Counted from the first letter of the stretch, positions 16,122 through 25,762 are shown. The stretch: DNA of 31,367 nucleotides from DATFVJ01 sp963851085 (GCA_963851085.1 CAWKNX010000026.1:1-31367), one strand, 5' to 3'. Numbers and translations are program-made. Notes: generated by a model not told the origin, from the sequence alone.

Positions 16122-18032
16122 ATGACCGCGGGGAGCGCGGAGGATTCCGGCAGCACGGACGACCGCACCGCCGCTGCCGACAGTGGCGACTGTGCGCCTG
16201 ACGGCTCAGACGGCGAGGACCGATCCCGGCTTACCGCACTGCAGGGCCTGGCCGCCCTGTCCCTCGACGCGCTGTCTTCTGTCGCCTACGGCCCCGAGGC
16301 GATCGTCGTCGTGCTCGTCGCCGCGGGCACCGTCGGCCTGGAGTACACGCTGCCGGTGACCTTCGCGATCGTCGCGCTGCTCGGCGTGCTCGTGGTCTCC
16401 TACCGGCAGGTGATCGCCGCCTTCCCCAACGGCGGCGGCGCGTACGCCGTCGCGCGCAGGCATCTCGGACGCCAGCCGAGCCTGGTGGCCGCGGCGTCGC
16501 TGATCATCGATTACGTGCTGAACGCTGCGGTCGGGGTGTCCGCCGGCATCGCCGCGCTGACGTCGGCGTTCCCGGGGCTCTACGGCGCGAGGGTCTGGCT
16601 CTGCCTGGCGGCGCTCGCCCTCATCACCGGGATCAACCTGCGGGGCGTCGCCGACTCGGCGCGAGTGTTCATCGCGCCGACCCTCCTGTTCATCGCCGCC
16701 ATCGGCGTGGTCATCGCCGCCGGGCTGGTGCGCGGACATCCGGCCGTGCCGCCCGCACAGGCCACCGAGCACGCCACCGAGGCGGTCGGAGTATTGCTGC
16801 TGCTCAAGGCGTTCGCCTCTGGCTGCTCCGCGCTGACCGGGGTGGAGGCGATCGCGAACGCGGTCCCCGCCTTCCGCATCCCGCGGGTTCGCCGGGCGCA
16901 GCGGACCGAGGTCATGCTCGGCGCGGTGCTCGGCGTCATGCTGATCGGCCTCGCCATCCTGATCCGCAAGTTCCACATCGGGCCGGTGCCCGGAGAGACG
17001 GTCCTGGCCCAGATCACCGACGCCTCCGTCGGCCACAACGTCATCTTCTACGTCGTGCAGCTCACCACGCTGGTGCTGCTCGCGCTGGCCGCCAACACGT
17101 CATTCGGCGGCATGCCGGTGCTGTTGAGCCTGCTCGCCAGGGACAACTTCCTGCCGCACCTGTTCTTCCTGCGGGCCGACCGGCAGGTCCACCGCTACGG
17201 CGTCGGCGTGCTCGCGCTGCTTGCCGCGGTGCTGCTCATCGTCGCTGACGGCAACACCCAGGCACTCGTGCCGGTCTTCGCGATCGGCGTGTTCGTCGGT
17301 TTCACCCTGTCCCAGGCCGGCATGGTCCGCCACTGGCGCGCCGACCACAGCCCGGGCTGGCAGCAGCGCGCGATCATCAACGGCGTGGGCGCCGTCGCGT
17401 CCGCGGCCGCCATCGTGATCGAGCTTGTCAGCAAGTTCACCAAGGGAGGCTGGCTTGTAGTCGTCACCATTCCCGCGCTGGTATTGCTGTTCGGCCGCAT
17501 CCACGCCGCCTACGATCGCATCGGCGCGCTGCTTGAAATCGGCAAGCAGCCAAAGCCGCCGCACCCGCAGCGCTCGCTGGTCATCGTCCCGGTCGCCGGG
17601 ATGTCACGGCTCACCCAGGAGGCGATCTCCGCCGCGCTCTCGCTCGGCGACGAGGTCGCGGCGGTTACCGTCTGCTATGCCGATCCCGAGGAGACGGCGG
17701 CGCTCGCGGAGTTCCGCGGGCACTGGAACACCTGGCAACCGAACGTCCCGCTCGTCACGCTGTACTCGAAGCGCAGATCTCTCACCGCACCGATCGTCGA
17801 ATACCTGCGGCGTCTCGAGGCAGCGGACCGCTATCACAGGCTCGTCGTGCTGATCCCCGAGGTGCAGCCGGCCCGGCCCTGGCAGTGGATCATGCACAAC
17901 CAGCGCGGCAGGGTACTTGACCGGGCGATCAGGCGCGGCACGAGCGACGTGGTGATCTGCAGGCTCCGTTTCCGCCTGAACACCTGGGACACCGCCGGCC
18001 ACGAAACCGCGCACCAGAAATCCGCGACCTAG
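16122..18032 (+). CDS. KimA-type APC-superfamily potassium transporter
   Basis: The product is about 636 aa. An acidic N-terminus precedes TALQGLAALSLDALSSVAYGPE, closely resembling the first helix of KimA K+/H+ symporters; its Asp and Tyr are the residues expected to line the K+ site. About twelve hydrophobic helices follow (residues about 45-450), with FPNGGGAYAVARRHLG and TGVEAIANAVPAF typical of the family. The C-terminal ~150 residues (SLVIVPVAGMSRLTQEAIS) form a universal-stress-like cytosolic domain, the part that senses c-di-AMP in KimA. The kdpD/kdpE genes downstream support a role in K+ uptake. ATG 16122 was chosen; GTG 16092 is possible. A general amino-acid permease is the alternative. 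Confidence 0.8.
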   Translation: MTAGSAEDSGSTDDRTAAADSGDCAPDGSDGEDRSRLTALQGLAALSLDALSSVAYGPEAIVVVLVAAGTVGLEYTLPVTFAIVALLGVLVVSYRQVIAAFPNGGGAYAVARRHLGRQPSLVAAASLIIDYVLNAAVGVSAGIAALTSAFPGLYGARVWLCLAALALITGINLRGVADSARVFIAPTLLFIAAIGVVIAAGLVRGHPAVPPAQATEHATEAVGVLLLLKAFASGCSALTGVEAIANAVPAFRIPRVRRAQRTEVMLGAVLGVMLIGLAILIRKFHIGPVPGETVLAQITDASVGHNVIFYVVQLTTLVLLALAANTSFGGMPVLLSLLARDNFLPHLFFLRADRQVHRYGVGVLALLAAVLLIVADGNTQALVPVFAIGVFVGFTLSQAGMVRHWRADHSPGWQQRAIINGVGAVASAAAIVIELVSKFTKGGWLVVVTIPALVLLFGRIHAAYDRIGALLEIGKQPKPPHPQRSLVIVPVAGMSRLTQEAISAALSLGDEVAAVTVCYADPEETAALAEFRGHWNTWQPNVPLVTLYSKRRSLTAPIVEYLRRLEAADRYHRLVVLIPEVQPARPWQWIMHNQRGRVLDRAIRRGTSDVVICRLRFRLNTWDTAGHETAHQKSAT

Positions 18033-18157
18033 CAGCCGCGTCAAGACCAGCATTAGGGGTGCGCGTTAGAAACGCGTAGAAAATCGCCGCGCAGCTGTTA
18101 AATACCTGTGAAGAGCCATGGCCCCGGCTGCGCCCGCGGGGTTGAGTCGAGTTCGAA

Positions 18158-18619
18158 ATGTCATCGAACGTCATCCGCTTCCCCGGCGCGAGTCTGCCCG
18201 ACGACAGCCAGCCCGGCAGTGCTGAGCCCTGCCCACCACCGGACGCGCCGCCGCGTGCCAGGGGCCGAGCTCCCGTCCTTGCCTGGCCGTGGGCGTGCAT
18301 CGCCGGTTACCTGGGCGGCATCGTTGTCACCATCGTGCTCGTCAACCAGGGCGGCACGCGCCATCTGGGTTTCGACGTCGCCGCTTTCGCCGCGCTCGCG
18401 GCGGTCATCGGCTGGTTCTCACGGCCCCTCGGGGGTGCCTCCGCCGCCGTCATCGCCTGGCTCTTCTTCGACGGGTTCCTCGTCGGCAGGCACGCCCAAC
18501 TGAGCTGGCACGGCACCTCCGACGCCTGGCGCCTCGGCCTGCTCGCCGCGATCGCGATCCTCGCGTCGGTCACCCGGGCTATCGCCACGTGGCTCGGCGG
18601 GCGCGATCCGCTGAGGTGA
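18158..18619 (+). CDS. Small membrane protein resembling the DUF4118 segment of KdpD
   Basis: The product is 153 aa. A Pro-rich cytosolic N-terminus (about 45 residues) is followed by three or four hydrophobic helices: ACIAGYLGGIVVTIVLVN, VAAFAALAAVIGWFSRPLGG, AAVIAWLFFDGFLVG and LGLLAAIAILASVTRAIATWL. The helix pairs with a short WLFFDGFLV-type loop recall the DUF4118 membrane unit of KdpD kinases (compare LLINYFLVPPLHTF in the neighbouring kdpD). It starts 126 bp after the transporter and ends 39 bp before kdpD, so it is probably part of the same transcription unit. Function is unknown; an accessory sensor subunit is an inference. Confidence 0.6.
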   Translation: MSSNVIRFPGASLPDDSQPGSAEPCPPPDAPPRARGRAPVLAWPWACIAGYLGGIVVTIVLVNQGGTRHLGFDVAAFAALAAVIGWFSRPLGGASAAVIAWLFFDGFLVGRHAQLSWHGTSDAWRLGLLAAIAILASVTRAIATWLGGRDPLR

Positions 18620-18657
18620 ATCGCGATCTGGCGCCGTGTATCGGGCATCCTTGAGGC

Positions 18658-21230
18658 ATGAAACGCGGCCAGCTGCGCATCTATCTCGGCGCGGCGCCAG
18701 GAGTGGGCAAGACCTACGCGATGCTCGGCGAGGGCCACCGCAGGCTCGAGCGCGGCACTGACGTGGCCGCCGGGTTCGTCGAGACCTACAACCGGCCGCT
18801 GACGGCGCAGCTTCTCGAGGGCCTGGAAATCATTCCCCGCCGCGTGATGACCTACCGGGGTGCCACGTTCGAGGAGATGGACATCGACGCGCTGCTCGCG
18901 AGGAAGCCGCACGTCGCGCTCGTCGACGAGCTCGCGCATACGAACATCCCAGGCTCGCGGAACGCCAAGCGCTGGCAGGACGTCGAGGAACTGCTCGACA
19001 TCGGCATCGACGTGATCTCCACGGTGAACATCCAGCATCTGGAGTCGCTGAACGACGTCGTGGAGAAGATCACCGGGGTACCGCAGCGTGAGACCGTGCC
19101 GGACGCCGTGGTCCGTTCCGCCGAGCAGATCGAGGTCGTGGACATGACCCCGGAGGCGCTGCGGCGGCGGATGGCGCACGGCAACGTGTACGCGCCGGAG
19201 AAGGTCGACGCTGCGCTCTCAAACTACTTCCGGGTGGGGAACCTCACCGCGCTGCGCGAGCTTGCCCTGCTGTGGGTCGCCGACCGGGTCGAGGAAGGCC
19301 TGCTCCAGTACCGCGCCGACCACGCCATCGAGGGAACCTGGGAGGCACGCGAGCGGGTCGTCGTCGCGCTCACCGGCGGCCCGGAGGGCGAAACGCTGAT
19401 CAGGCGTGCGGCCCGCATCGCCGCACGCGCGGTCGGGGGGGACCTGCTCGCCCTGCATGTAACGAGGTCGGATGGCCTGACCGGCGCGAACCCGGCGGCG
19501 CTCGCCACGCAGCGCCGCCTCGTGGAGTCCCTCGGCGGCTCCTACCACCAGGTGATCGGCGACGACATACCCGGCGGCACTGCTGGCGTTCGCCCGCGCG
19601 GAGAACGCGACCCAGCTCGTGCTCGGCGCGAGCCGCCGTTCCTGGCTGGCCGCGACCTTCACCGGAGCCGGGCATCGGCTCGCGGACGATCCGCGAGTCC
19701 GGCGACATCGACGTGCACATCATCACCCACGCGCACATGGGCCGCGGCCGCGGGCTCCCACGGCTGCACGGCAGCCTGAGCCTGCGGAGGAAGATCTACG
19801 GCTTCGCGATCGCCGCCGTCGCGCTGCCGATGCTCACGCTGATCCTGACCAGCGCGCGCAGCAGCCTCAACCTGATCAGCGACGTGCTGTGCTTCCTCGT
19901 TGTCGTGGTCATCGTGGCGCTTACCGGCGGCCTGTTCCCCGCCCTGCTCGCCGCGGTCGCCGGCTCCCTCCTGATCAACTACTTCCTCGTCCCGCCGCTG
20001 CACACGTTCACCATCGCCGAGACGAACAACGCTCTGGCGCTCGGCGTTTTCGTCGTGGTCGCCGCGGCCGTCAGTTCCGTGGTCGACCTCGCCGCACGGC
20101 GCACCAGGCAGGCGGCGCGGGCGAGCGCGGAATCGCAGACGCTCGCGACCCTGGCGGGCACGGTACTGCGCGGCGAGGCGAGCATCGACGCGACGCTCGA
20201 GCGGGTCCGCGAGGCATTCGCGATGAGCTCAGCCAGCCTGCTCGAACGGTCAGACGGCGGCGTCGCGGGAACCGCGTCCCGCGGCCCGGGCTGCGCGTGG
20301 ACCATTGCCGCGTCGGCGGGCACCGGGGCCGCGGCGCGGCCTGAGGACGCCGACGTGGACGTGCCGGTCGGTGACGAATTCTGTCTCGCGCTCCGCGGCC
20401 GCTCACTGCCCGCCGAGGACCGGCGAGTACTCGGTGCGTTCGCGGCGCATGCCGCGGCCGCGGTCGAGCAGCACCGGCTGGCCGAGGCCGCGGAGGCGGC
20501 GGGGCCCATCGCCGAGGCGGACAGGATGCGCGCAGCGCTGCTCGCCACGGTCAGCCACGACCTGCGGACCCCGCTCGCCGCCGCCAAGGCCGCCGTCAGC
20601 AGCCTGCGCTCAAGCGACGTCACCTGGACGCCCGAGGAGTCGGGTGAGCTTCTCGCCAGCGCCGACGAGTCGATCGATCAGCTCAGCAGGCTCGTCGACA
20701 ACCTGCTCGACATGAGCAGGCTGCAGGCCGGGGCGCTGTCCATGCAGACCATGCCGACCAGCCTCGAGGAGATCGTGGCGCACGCCCTGGCCGACCTCGG
20801 GCCACCGGCGCGGGGTATCAAGCTGGTCGCCTCGTTCGGGCTTCCGCTCGCGCTCGCCGACCCGGCCCTGCTCGAACGCGTCGTGGTGAACCTGCTCACC
20901 AACGCCATCCGCTACTCGCCCGCCGGCACGCCGCCGACGGTGACCGCGAGCGCACTTGGCGACCGGGTGGAGCTACGGGTGATCGACCGCGGGCCCGGCA
21001 TCCCCGCGGCCGACCGCGACCGGATGTTCGCGCCGTTCGAGCGCCTCGAGGGTGACGCCAATCCCGCGGGCGCCGGGCTCGGGCTGGCGCTTTCCCGCGG
21101 GCTGACCGAGGCCATGCGGGGCACGCTCGCGCCGGAGGAAACACCCGGCGGCGGCCTGACCATGACCGTGTCACTGCCCGCGCTCCGCATCAGGGCCGGC
21201 GGGACCGCGCAGGAGCGGGACCGGGCGTGA
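18658..21230 (+). pseudogene. kdpD: KdpD osmosensitive K+ sensor kinase, broken by two +1 frameshifts
   Basis: All KdpD domains are present in order but in three frames. The first frame (18658 to about 19572) has the KdpD domain with Walker A GAAPGVGKT (residues 11-19), LVDELAHTNIPGSRN, and half of the USP domain. One extra base near 19572 shifts to a second frame (LGASRRSWLAATFTGAG). Another extra base near 19667 shifts to the third. That frame is open to 21230 and holds the DUF4118 helices, HisKA (VSHDLRTPLAAAKA) and the ATPase (NLLTNAIRYSP, GAGLGLALSRG). A full protein cannot be made without correction. Sequencing error is possible, since the rest of the frame is well kept. ATG 19737 could start a kinase-only fragment. 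kdpE overlaps the stop. Confidence 0.9.
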
Positions 21231-21919
21231 TGCGCGTGCTTGTGGTGGACGACGAGCCGCAGATCATCCGCGCCCTGCGGATCAACCTGCGGGCACGTCA
21301 GTACGAGGTGCACACGGCGGCGTCGGGCACCGATGCGCTGCGGCTCGCGGCCCGGTATCCGCCCGATGTCGTGCTCCTCGATCTCGGCCTGCCCGATCTA
21401 GGCGGCGTCGAGGTGATCGAAGGCCTGCGCGGCTGGACCGAGGCGCCGATCATCGTTCTGTCCGGCCGGTCCGACGCGACCGACAAGGTCGAGGCGCTCG
21501 ACGCGGGCGCGGACGACTACGTGACGAAGCCGTTCGGGATGGACGAACTGCTCGCCCGCATGCGCGCCGTCACCCGGCGTGTGCAACCGCCCGAGGCCGT
21601 GCCCCGGGTCATGCTCGGCACTGTCACGGTGGACCTCGCCGCCCGGCGGGTGACCCGGTCGGCGGGCGGCACGAGCACCGATGTCCGGCTCACGCCCACC
21701 GAGTGGCACCTCATCGAGGTGCTGCTCCGCCATCCTGGCAAGCTCCTCAGCCAGCGCCAGTTGCTCACCGAGGTGTGGGGCCCCGGCTACGCCGACGCGG
21801 GCGGCAATCTCCGGCTGTATATGGCGCAGCTCAGGCGCAAACTGGAGCCGGATCCGTCCCGGCCGCGCTACCTGCTCACCGAACCAGGCATGGGCTACCG
21901 CTACGAGCCAGGTTCCTGA
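21227..21919 (+). CDS. kdpE: KdpE response regulator
   Basis: The product is 230 aa of the OmpR/PhoB type. The receiver domain shows VVDDEPQ (acidic pocket), LLDLGLPDLGG with the phosphorylated Asp52, and DYVTKPF with the conserved Lys. The C-terminal winged helix shows LTPTEWHLIEVLLRHPGKLL and the ending LLTEPGMGYRY, characteristic of KdpE. It activates K+-uptake genes when phosphorylated by KdpD. GTG 21227 or ATG 21230 may start it; both overlap the kdpD stop, indicating coupled translation. With kdpFABC absent here, the adjacent KimA-type transporter may be its target (inference). The gene is intact even though its partner kinase is frameshifted. Confidence 0.93.
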   Translation: MMRVLVVDDEPQIIRALRINLRARQYEVHTAASGTDALRLAARYPPDVVLLDLGLPDLGGVEVIEGLRGWTEAPIIVLSGRSDATDKVEALDAGADDYVTKPFGMDELLARMRAVTRRVQPPEAVPRVMLGTVTVDLAARRVTRSAGGTSTDVRLTPTEWHLIEVLLRHPGKLLSQRQLLTEVWGPGYADAGGNLRLYMAQLRRKLEPDPSRPRYLLTEPGMGYRYEPGS

Positions 21920-21965
21920 ACACGCCCACATTCCCCACATCAGGGCCGCCTCCAGTGCGACCAGC

Positions 21966-22024
21966 TTTCATGATCGCGGTCACTTTCCGGTGAATGCTTC
22001 CCAAAAGTGACCGCGATCATGAAA
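21966..22024. terminator. 21-bp perfect palindrome, bidirectional terminator or REP-like repeat
   Basis: The arm beginning TTTCATGATCGCGGTCAC (21966-21986) pairs perfectly with 22004-22024 across a 17-nt loop, and the stem ends in T and A runs. It lies between the convergent kdpE and small secreted protein genes, so it can end both transcripts. A near copy occurs at 29104-29160. Confidence 0.75.
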
Positions 22025-22051
22025 ACGCCCGCGCATCGGCGAGCTTGAAGC

Positions 22052-22438
22052 CTACCTGTGCGGCGTGAACGACGTCGTGCAGCTTCCCTTGTTTTTCGCC
22101 GTGGCGACATACACGTTGACCTTCACCCGGTAGCCGGGAGTCGCTCCGCTGATGTGGTACGGGATGTCGGCTCTTCCCAGGGCATTGGCCTTTCCATGGT
22201 GTTTACGATTGACCGTCTTGTAATGTGCAACCGTCGTCACCTTGGCGCCCTTGACCGTGCGCACGAGCACGTCCGTCCTCGTGTAGTCCTTCGGATGGCT
22301 GTTGCTCATCCATGCATGACAGGGCAGTGCCCTGGCCGGGACTGCCGCCGACGCGGGCAGCACTGGCGTCACCAGTGCGAGAGCCGCGACCGATGTGCTT
22401 GCCGCCGCAACCGATACCCGAAATGCGTGCCAAATCAA
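22052..22438 (-). CDS. Small secreted protein with one predicted disulfide
   Basis: From the TTG at 22438 the gene encodes 128 aa. The start is set by GGAG 6 nt upstream; the ATG-initiated extension to 22534 would spoil the signal peptide. Residues about 5-32 form a secretion signal (AFRVSVAAASTSVAALALV, then ASAAVPA). The mature ~95 residues contain two cysteines (ALPCHAW and KGSCTTSF), probably joined, and a beta-rich body with DVLVRTVKGAKVTTVAHYKT and GATPGYRVKVNVYV. It looks like the small Ig-like secreted proteins common in actinomycetes, whose function is not known. It ends near the palindromic terminator. Confidence 0.7.
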   Translation of the reverse strand: MIWHAFRVSVAAASTSVAALALVTPVLPASAAVPARALPCHAWMSNSHPKDYTRTDVLVRTVKGAKVTTVAHYKTVNRKHHGKANALGRADIPYHISGATPGYRVKVNVYVATAKNKGSCTTSFTPHR

Positions 22439-22444
22439 AGTCGT

Positions 22445-22448
22445 CTCC
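22445..22448 (-). promoter_or_regulatory. Ribosome binding site supporting a TTG start
   Basis: GGAG on the minus strand, 6 nt ahead of the TTG at 22438, places the start directly before the signal peptide. Confidence 0.55.
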
Positions 22449-22563
22449 GATCGTTGTTTCCGCCAAACACATTCAAAGACGGCCGAAGACCGCGACCGGA
22501 TTACGCCAACCGGGGTGCGTGCACAGATCCGCACACCTTTTACGCGGAAAAACTACCTGATCA

Positions 22564-24147
22564 CTAGAAGGTGTGCGGCGGGGGTGGGGAGTGCGGGCGG
22601 AAGTCGGCGAGCATGGAGTGAATCGCGCCGCGGGCGCCGTCGCGGGTGAGGCGGTCCAGGTGGGTTGCGAGCAAATCGGCGAAGCCGGGGTTGTCCGCGA
22701 GGTCGCCGAACACGTCGCGGACGCCGAGCAGAGCGGCTGCCACGTTCTTCGCGCCTGACACGCCGCGCAGCCGTTCGGACAAAATATCGGCGAGCGGGTC
22801 GTTCACGGGGAACGGGCGGCCATCGTCGCGCCTGCCAACGGCGACATGCCGCATCCAGGCGGCCACGGCGAGCGCCGCCCAGATCGGCTCGGCGCCGGCG
22901 CCATAACGGTCCCTGATGGTGCCGAGCAGGCGCTGCGGCAGCTTCTGGCTGCCGTCCATGGCGACCTGCGCGGTCCGGTGGCGCAGCGCCGGGTTGGCGA
23001 ACCTGGGCAACTGCCGCTCCTGATAGGCGGCGAGATCGACATCTGCGGGGGGATCGAGTGAGGGTGCGAGGTCCTCGGCGAGCAGCCGCCGCACATAGTC
23101 GGCAAGATCGGGGTCCGCGGCCGCCGTGGCGATGTACTCGTGGCCGGCCAGGCCACCAAGATAGGCGAGCGCGGAGTGCGCGCCGTTGACGACACGAAGC
23201 TTCATGATCTCGTAGGGCGCGACGTCGGGCACGAGCAGGGCGCCCGCCAGTTCCCACCGAGGGCGCGGGCCCGCGAAATCATCTTCGATGATCCAGTGCG
23301 AGTCGGGCTCGGCCACGACCGCCGCCTCGTCCCGCACACCGAGCAGCCCGGCGGCGTCGGCCAGGTCGGCGTCAGTAGTGGCCGGGACGATTCGGTCGAC
23401 CATGGTGGCGGGAAAGCGTGCCGATGCGGCGAGCCAGGCGGCGGCGTCATCCTCGGCGCTGTTGCTCACGGCAGCGGCGATGGACATGGCGCTGTCCCTG
23501 GCCGTCCCCCGCCCGCCCGGACGGTGACGCACGTGGGCCGAGGCGCAATGCTGCACGTACTGCCGCACCAGGCGGCCAAGTGTGGCGCCGTTGGACGGCA
23601 GGTTGTCGCAGCACACGATGGTCACGGGCGGGCAGTCCGCCGCGGCGCGGGCGGCCAGCCCGGCGGCAAGCTGGCCAACCACCGTACGCGGCGGCCGGCC
23701 TGCCAGGTCGGCAGCGATCTGCGGGTCGGCGAGACGCAGGCGGCCCGTGGCCGGATCGTGCCGGTAGCCCTTTTCTGTGACGGTCAGCGTGACAACGGTG
23801 ACCGCAGGGTCGGCGAGCCTGGCGACCAATGCCGCGGGATCCGCTCCCGCGAACGCCACCGCACGGATCGCCCCGATCACCTGCGCGCGTACCTCGCCCG
23901 CGCCGCGCACAAGCAGCGAGTAGAGGCCGTCCTGCGGGGCGAGCTGGTCCACCACGGCAGAACTGCGCTGGGTGAAACCAGCGATGCCCCAGTCACCGCA
24001 TTCTTCTGTATAGACCGCCTGATGGGCGCGGTGAAACGCGCCGACGCCCAGATGCACGATGCCGACCTTGCGCCCGCGTGGGTCGTGTCGTGGCCGCAGA
24101 CCGCGCGGGATCTCGTCGAGGACGGCGTAGCCCAGCCGGCCGGTCAT
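22564..24147 (-). CDS. Mannitol dehydrogenase-family oxidoreductase (fructuronate/tagaturonate reductase type)
   Basis: The product is 527 aa. The N-terminal Rossmann part starts GIVHLGVGAFHRAHQAVY, the family signature, followed by VCCDNLPSNG. The C-terminal helical domain has MKLRVVNGAHSALAYLG with the catalytic Lys, Asn and His. These enzymes interconvert a keto-sugar acid and a sugar acid with NAD(H), for example fructuronate/mannonate or tagaturonate/altronate. The altronate dehydratase gene 10 bp upstream favours a uronate role over mannitol. An insertion of about 35 residues (after LVRQYVQ, rich in Arg/His/Ser) is not usual for the family. The ATG at 24147 is preferred over the frame opening at 24297. 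It is the last gene of the operon. Confidence 0.85.
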   Translation of the reverse strand: MTGRLGYAVLDEIPRGLRPRHDPRGRKVGIVHLGVGAFHRAHQAVYTEECGDWGIAGFTQRSSAVVDQLAPQDGLYSLLVRGAGEVRAQVIGAIRAVAFAGADPAALVARLADPAVTVVTLTVTEKGYRHDPATGRLRLADPQIAADLAGRPPRTVVGQLAAGLAARAAADCPPVTIVCCDNLPSNGATLGRLVRQYVQHCASAHVRHRPGGRGTARDSAMSIAAAVSNSAEDDAAAWLAASARFPATMVDRIVPATTDADLADAAGLLGVRDEAAVVAEPDSHWIIEDDFAGPRPRWELAGALLVPDVAPYEIMKLRVVNGAHSALAYLGGLAGHEYIATAAADPDLADYVRRLLAEDLAPSLDPPADVDLAAYQERQLPRFANPALRHRTAQVAMDGSQKLPQRLLGTIRDRYGAGAEPIWAALAVAAWMRHVAVGRRDDGRPFPVNDPLADILSERLRGVSGAKNVAAALLGVRDVFGDLADNPGFADLLATHLDRLTRDGARGAIHSMLADFRPHSPPPPHTF

Positions 24148-24157
24148 GCCCTGCCTG

Positions 24158-25762
24158 TCACAGCACCGCCCCGAGCTGCCACGGGGTGAACTCCTCGTCG
24201 CCGAAACCGAGCAGTTCACTGGCCGTGGCGCGGCCGGAGGCCACGGCGAGTACCAGGTCGAAGATCGTCCTCCCGACGTCGGCAACGCTCGCCTCACCGT
24301 CCGCTATCACGCCACAGTTCACGTCCATGTCCTCGGCCATCGCGGCGTACGTGCGCGAGTTCGAGCAGAGCTTCAGGCTCGGTGCGGGTTTGGCGCCGAA
24401 GACCGAACCGCGCCCGGTGGTGAAGCACACGACCTGGGCGCCGCCCGCCACGATGCCGGTCACCGACACCGGGTCATAACCGGGCGTGTCCATGAAGACC
24501 AGGCCCTTGGCGGTGACCGGCTGCGCGTACTCGTAGACGGCACGCAGCGGGGTGGTGCCGCCCTTGGCGATCGCGCCGAGCGACTTCTCCAGGATGGTGG
24601 TGATCCCACCCGCCTTGTTCCCTGGTGACGGGTTGGCGTCCATGGTGGCGCCTGACGCCGCAGTGTAAGCATCCCACCAGGCGATCCGTGCGAGCAGGGC
24701 GTCGGCCACCGCTGGCGTCGCCGCCCGGGCGGTGAGCATGTGCTCCGCGCCGTAGATCTCCGGCGTCTCCGCGAGCACGGCGGTGCCGCCGTGGGCGGCG
24801 AGCAGATCCACGGCGCTGCCGAGCGCGGGGTTGGCGGTCATCCCGGAGAACGCGTCAGACCCGCCACAGTTCAGCCCCAGTATCAGCTCGCTGACCGGCA
24901 CCGGCGTCCGGCGCGCGGACTCCGCCTGCGGCAGCAGGCTCGCGAGGGCCAGGGCGCCCGCCTGCGCCGCGGCGGTCGTACCGCCGGCCTCCTGGATACT
25001 GAGCGTGCGTACCGGGGTCGGGCAGCCGCTCAGGTCAAGGTCGGCAAGCTGGTTGACCTCGCAGCCGAGGCCGACCGCGACGATCCCGGCGAAATTGGGG
25101 TGGGCCGCGTAACCTCCGAGTGTGCGGCGCAGGATGTCCAGGCCCTCGCCCGGAGCGGCCATGCCGCACCCGGTGCCGTGGGTCAGCGCAACCACCCCGT
25201 CGACGTGCGGGTTAGCCTCCACCATGGCCTGCGCCCTGCGGGCGATCAGTTTCGCCACGGTCGCCGAGCAGTTCACCGACGTCAGCACGCCGAGGTAGTT
25301 GCGGGTTCCGACCCGCCCGTCCGGCCGGACGAACCCGTCGAACATAACCGGCGGGGTAGGCGCCGGCGTGACCGCCCGGACCTGTGAGCCCGGTTCATGG
25401 CTGACCGTGCTTGGGACGAACGCCAGGTTGTGCACGTGGACGTGATCGCCGGCCTCGATCGGAACGGTCGCGACCCCGATCACCTCGCCATACTTGCGTA
25501 CCTGTGCCCCAGCGGGCAGGTCCCGCAGGGCGATCTTGTGGCCGGCGGGCACGGCGGTGCGGACCACGACGCCAGCAGACGGACCGCCAACGGCAACGGC
25601 AACGTCGCCAGGAACTAGGTCACCTGGGTCACGGCCGCGCGGGGCGTCGTCTGGAACACGGTTACCTGGAACACGGTTACCTGGAACACGGTCGCCTGGG
25701 ATGAGGTCACTGAGGGCAACCGCCACGTCGTCGCCATCGCGGAGAACGAGTACGTCAGCCAT
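24158..25762 (-). CDS. uxaA: Altronate dehydratase (UxaA family)
   Basis: The enzyme removes water from D-altronate to give 2-keto-3-deoxygluconate. The product is 534 aa. An N-terminal SAF domain (about 1-115) ends GEVIGVATVPIEAGDHVHVHNL. The catalytic UxaA region follows: FVRPDGRVGTRNYLGVLTSV, THGTGCGMA, GLGCEVNQ, LGLNCGGSDAFSG and FTTGRGSVFG, with conserved Cys residues suited to a metal site. The SAF domain is interrupted by a Pro/Gly/Arg repeat (VPGNR units) made by a 15-bp tandem repeat at about 25647-25700. Start ATG 25762 overlaps the aldolase stop by 8 bp. A galactarate dehydratase-type substrate is a less likely alternative. Confidence 0.88.
   Translation of the reverse strand: MADVLVLRDGDDVAVALSDLIPGDRVPGNRVPGNRVPDDAPRGRDPGDLVPGDVAVAVGGPSAGVVVRTAVPAGHKIALRDLPAGAQVRKYGEVIGVATVPIEAGDHVHVHNLAFVPSTVSHEPGSQVRAVTPAPTPPVMFDGFVRPDGRVGTRNYLGVLTSVNCSATVAKLIARRAQAMVEANPHVDGVVALTHGTGCGMAAPGEGLDILRRTLGGYAAHPNFAGIVAVGLGCEVNQLADLDLSGCPTPVRTLSIQEAGGTTAAAQAGALALASLLPQAESARRTPVPVSELILGLNCGGSDAFSGMTANPALGSAVDLLAAHGGTAVLAETPEIYGAEHMLTARAATPAVADALLARIAWWDAYTAASGATMDANPSPGNKAGGITTILEKSLGAIAKGGTTPLRAVYEYAQPVTAKGLVFMDTPGYDPVSVTGIVAGGAQVVCFTTGRGSVFGAKPAPSLKLCSNSRTYAAMAEDMDVNCGVIADGEASVADVGRTIFDLVLAVASGRATASELLGFGDEEFTPWQLGAVL
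25647..25700. repeat. 15-bp tandem repeat inside the altronate dehydratase gene
   Basis: CTGGAACACGGTTAC-type units recur about three times. They are read on the minus strand as VPGNR/VPGDR pentapeptides within the SAF domain, and the frame is kept. Confidence 0.85.

Noticed and set aside
19560..19680. Programmed ribosomal frameshifting in kdpD
   Set aside because: Two separate shifts in the same direction within 95 bp, with no slippery run or stimulatory structure, fit indels better.
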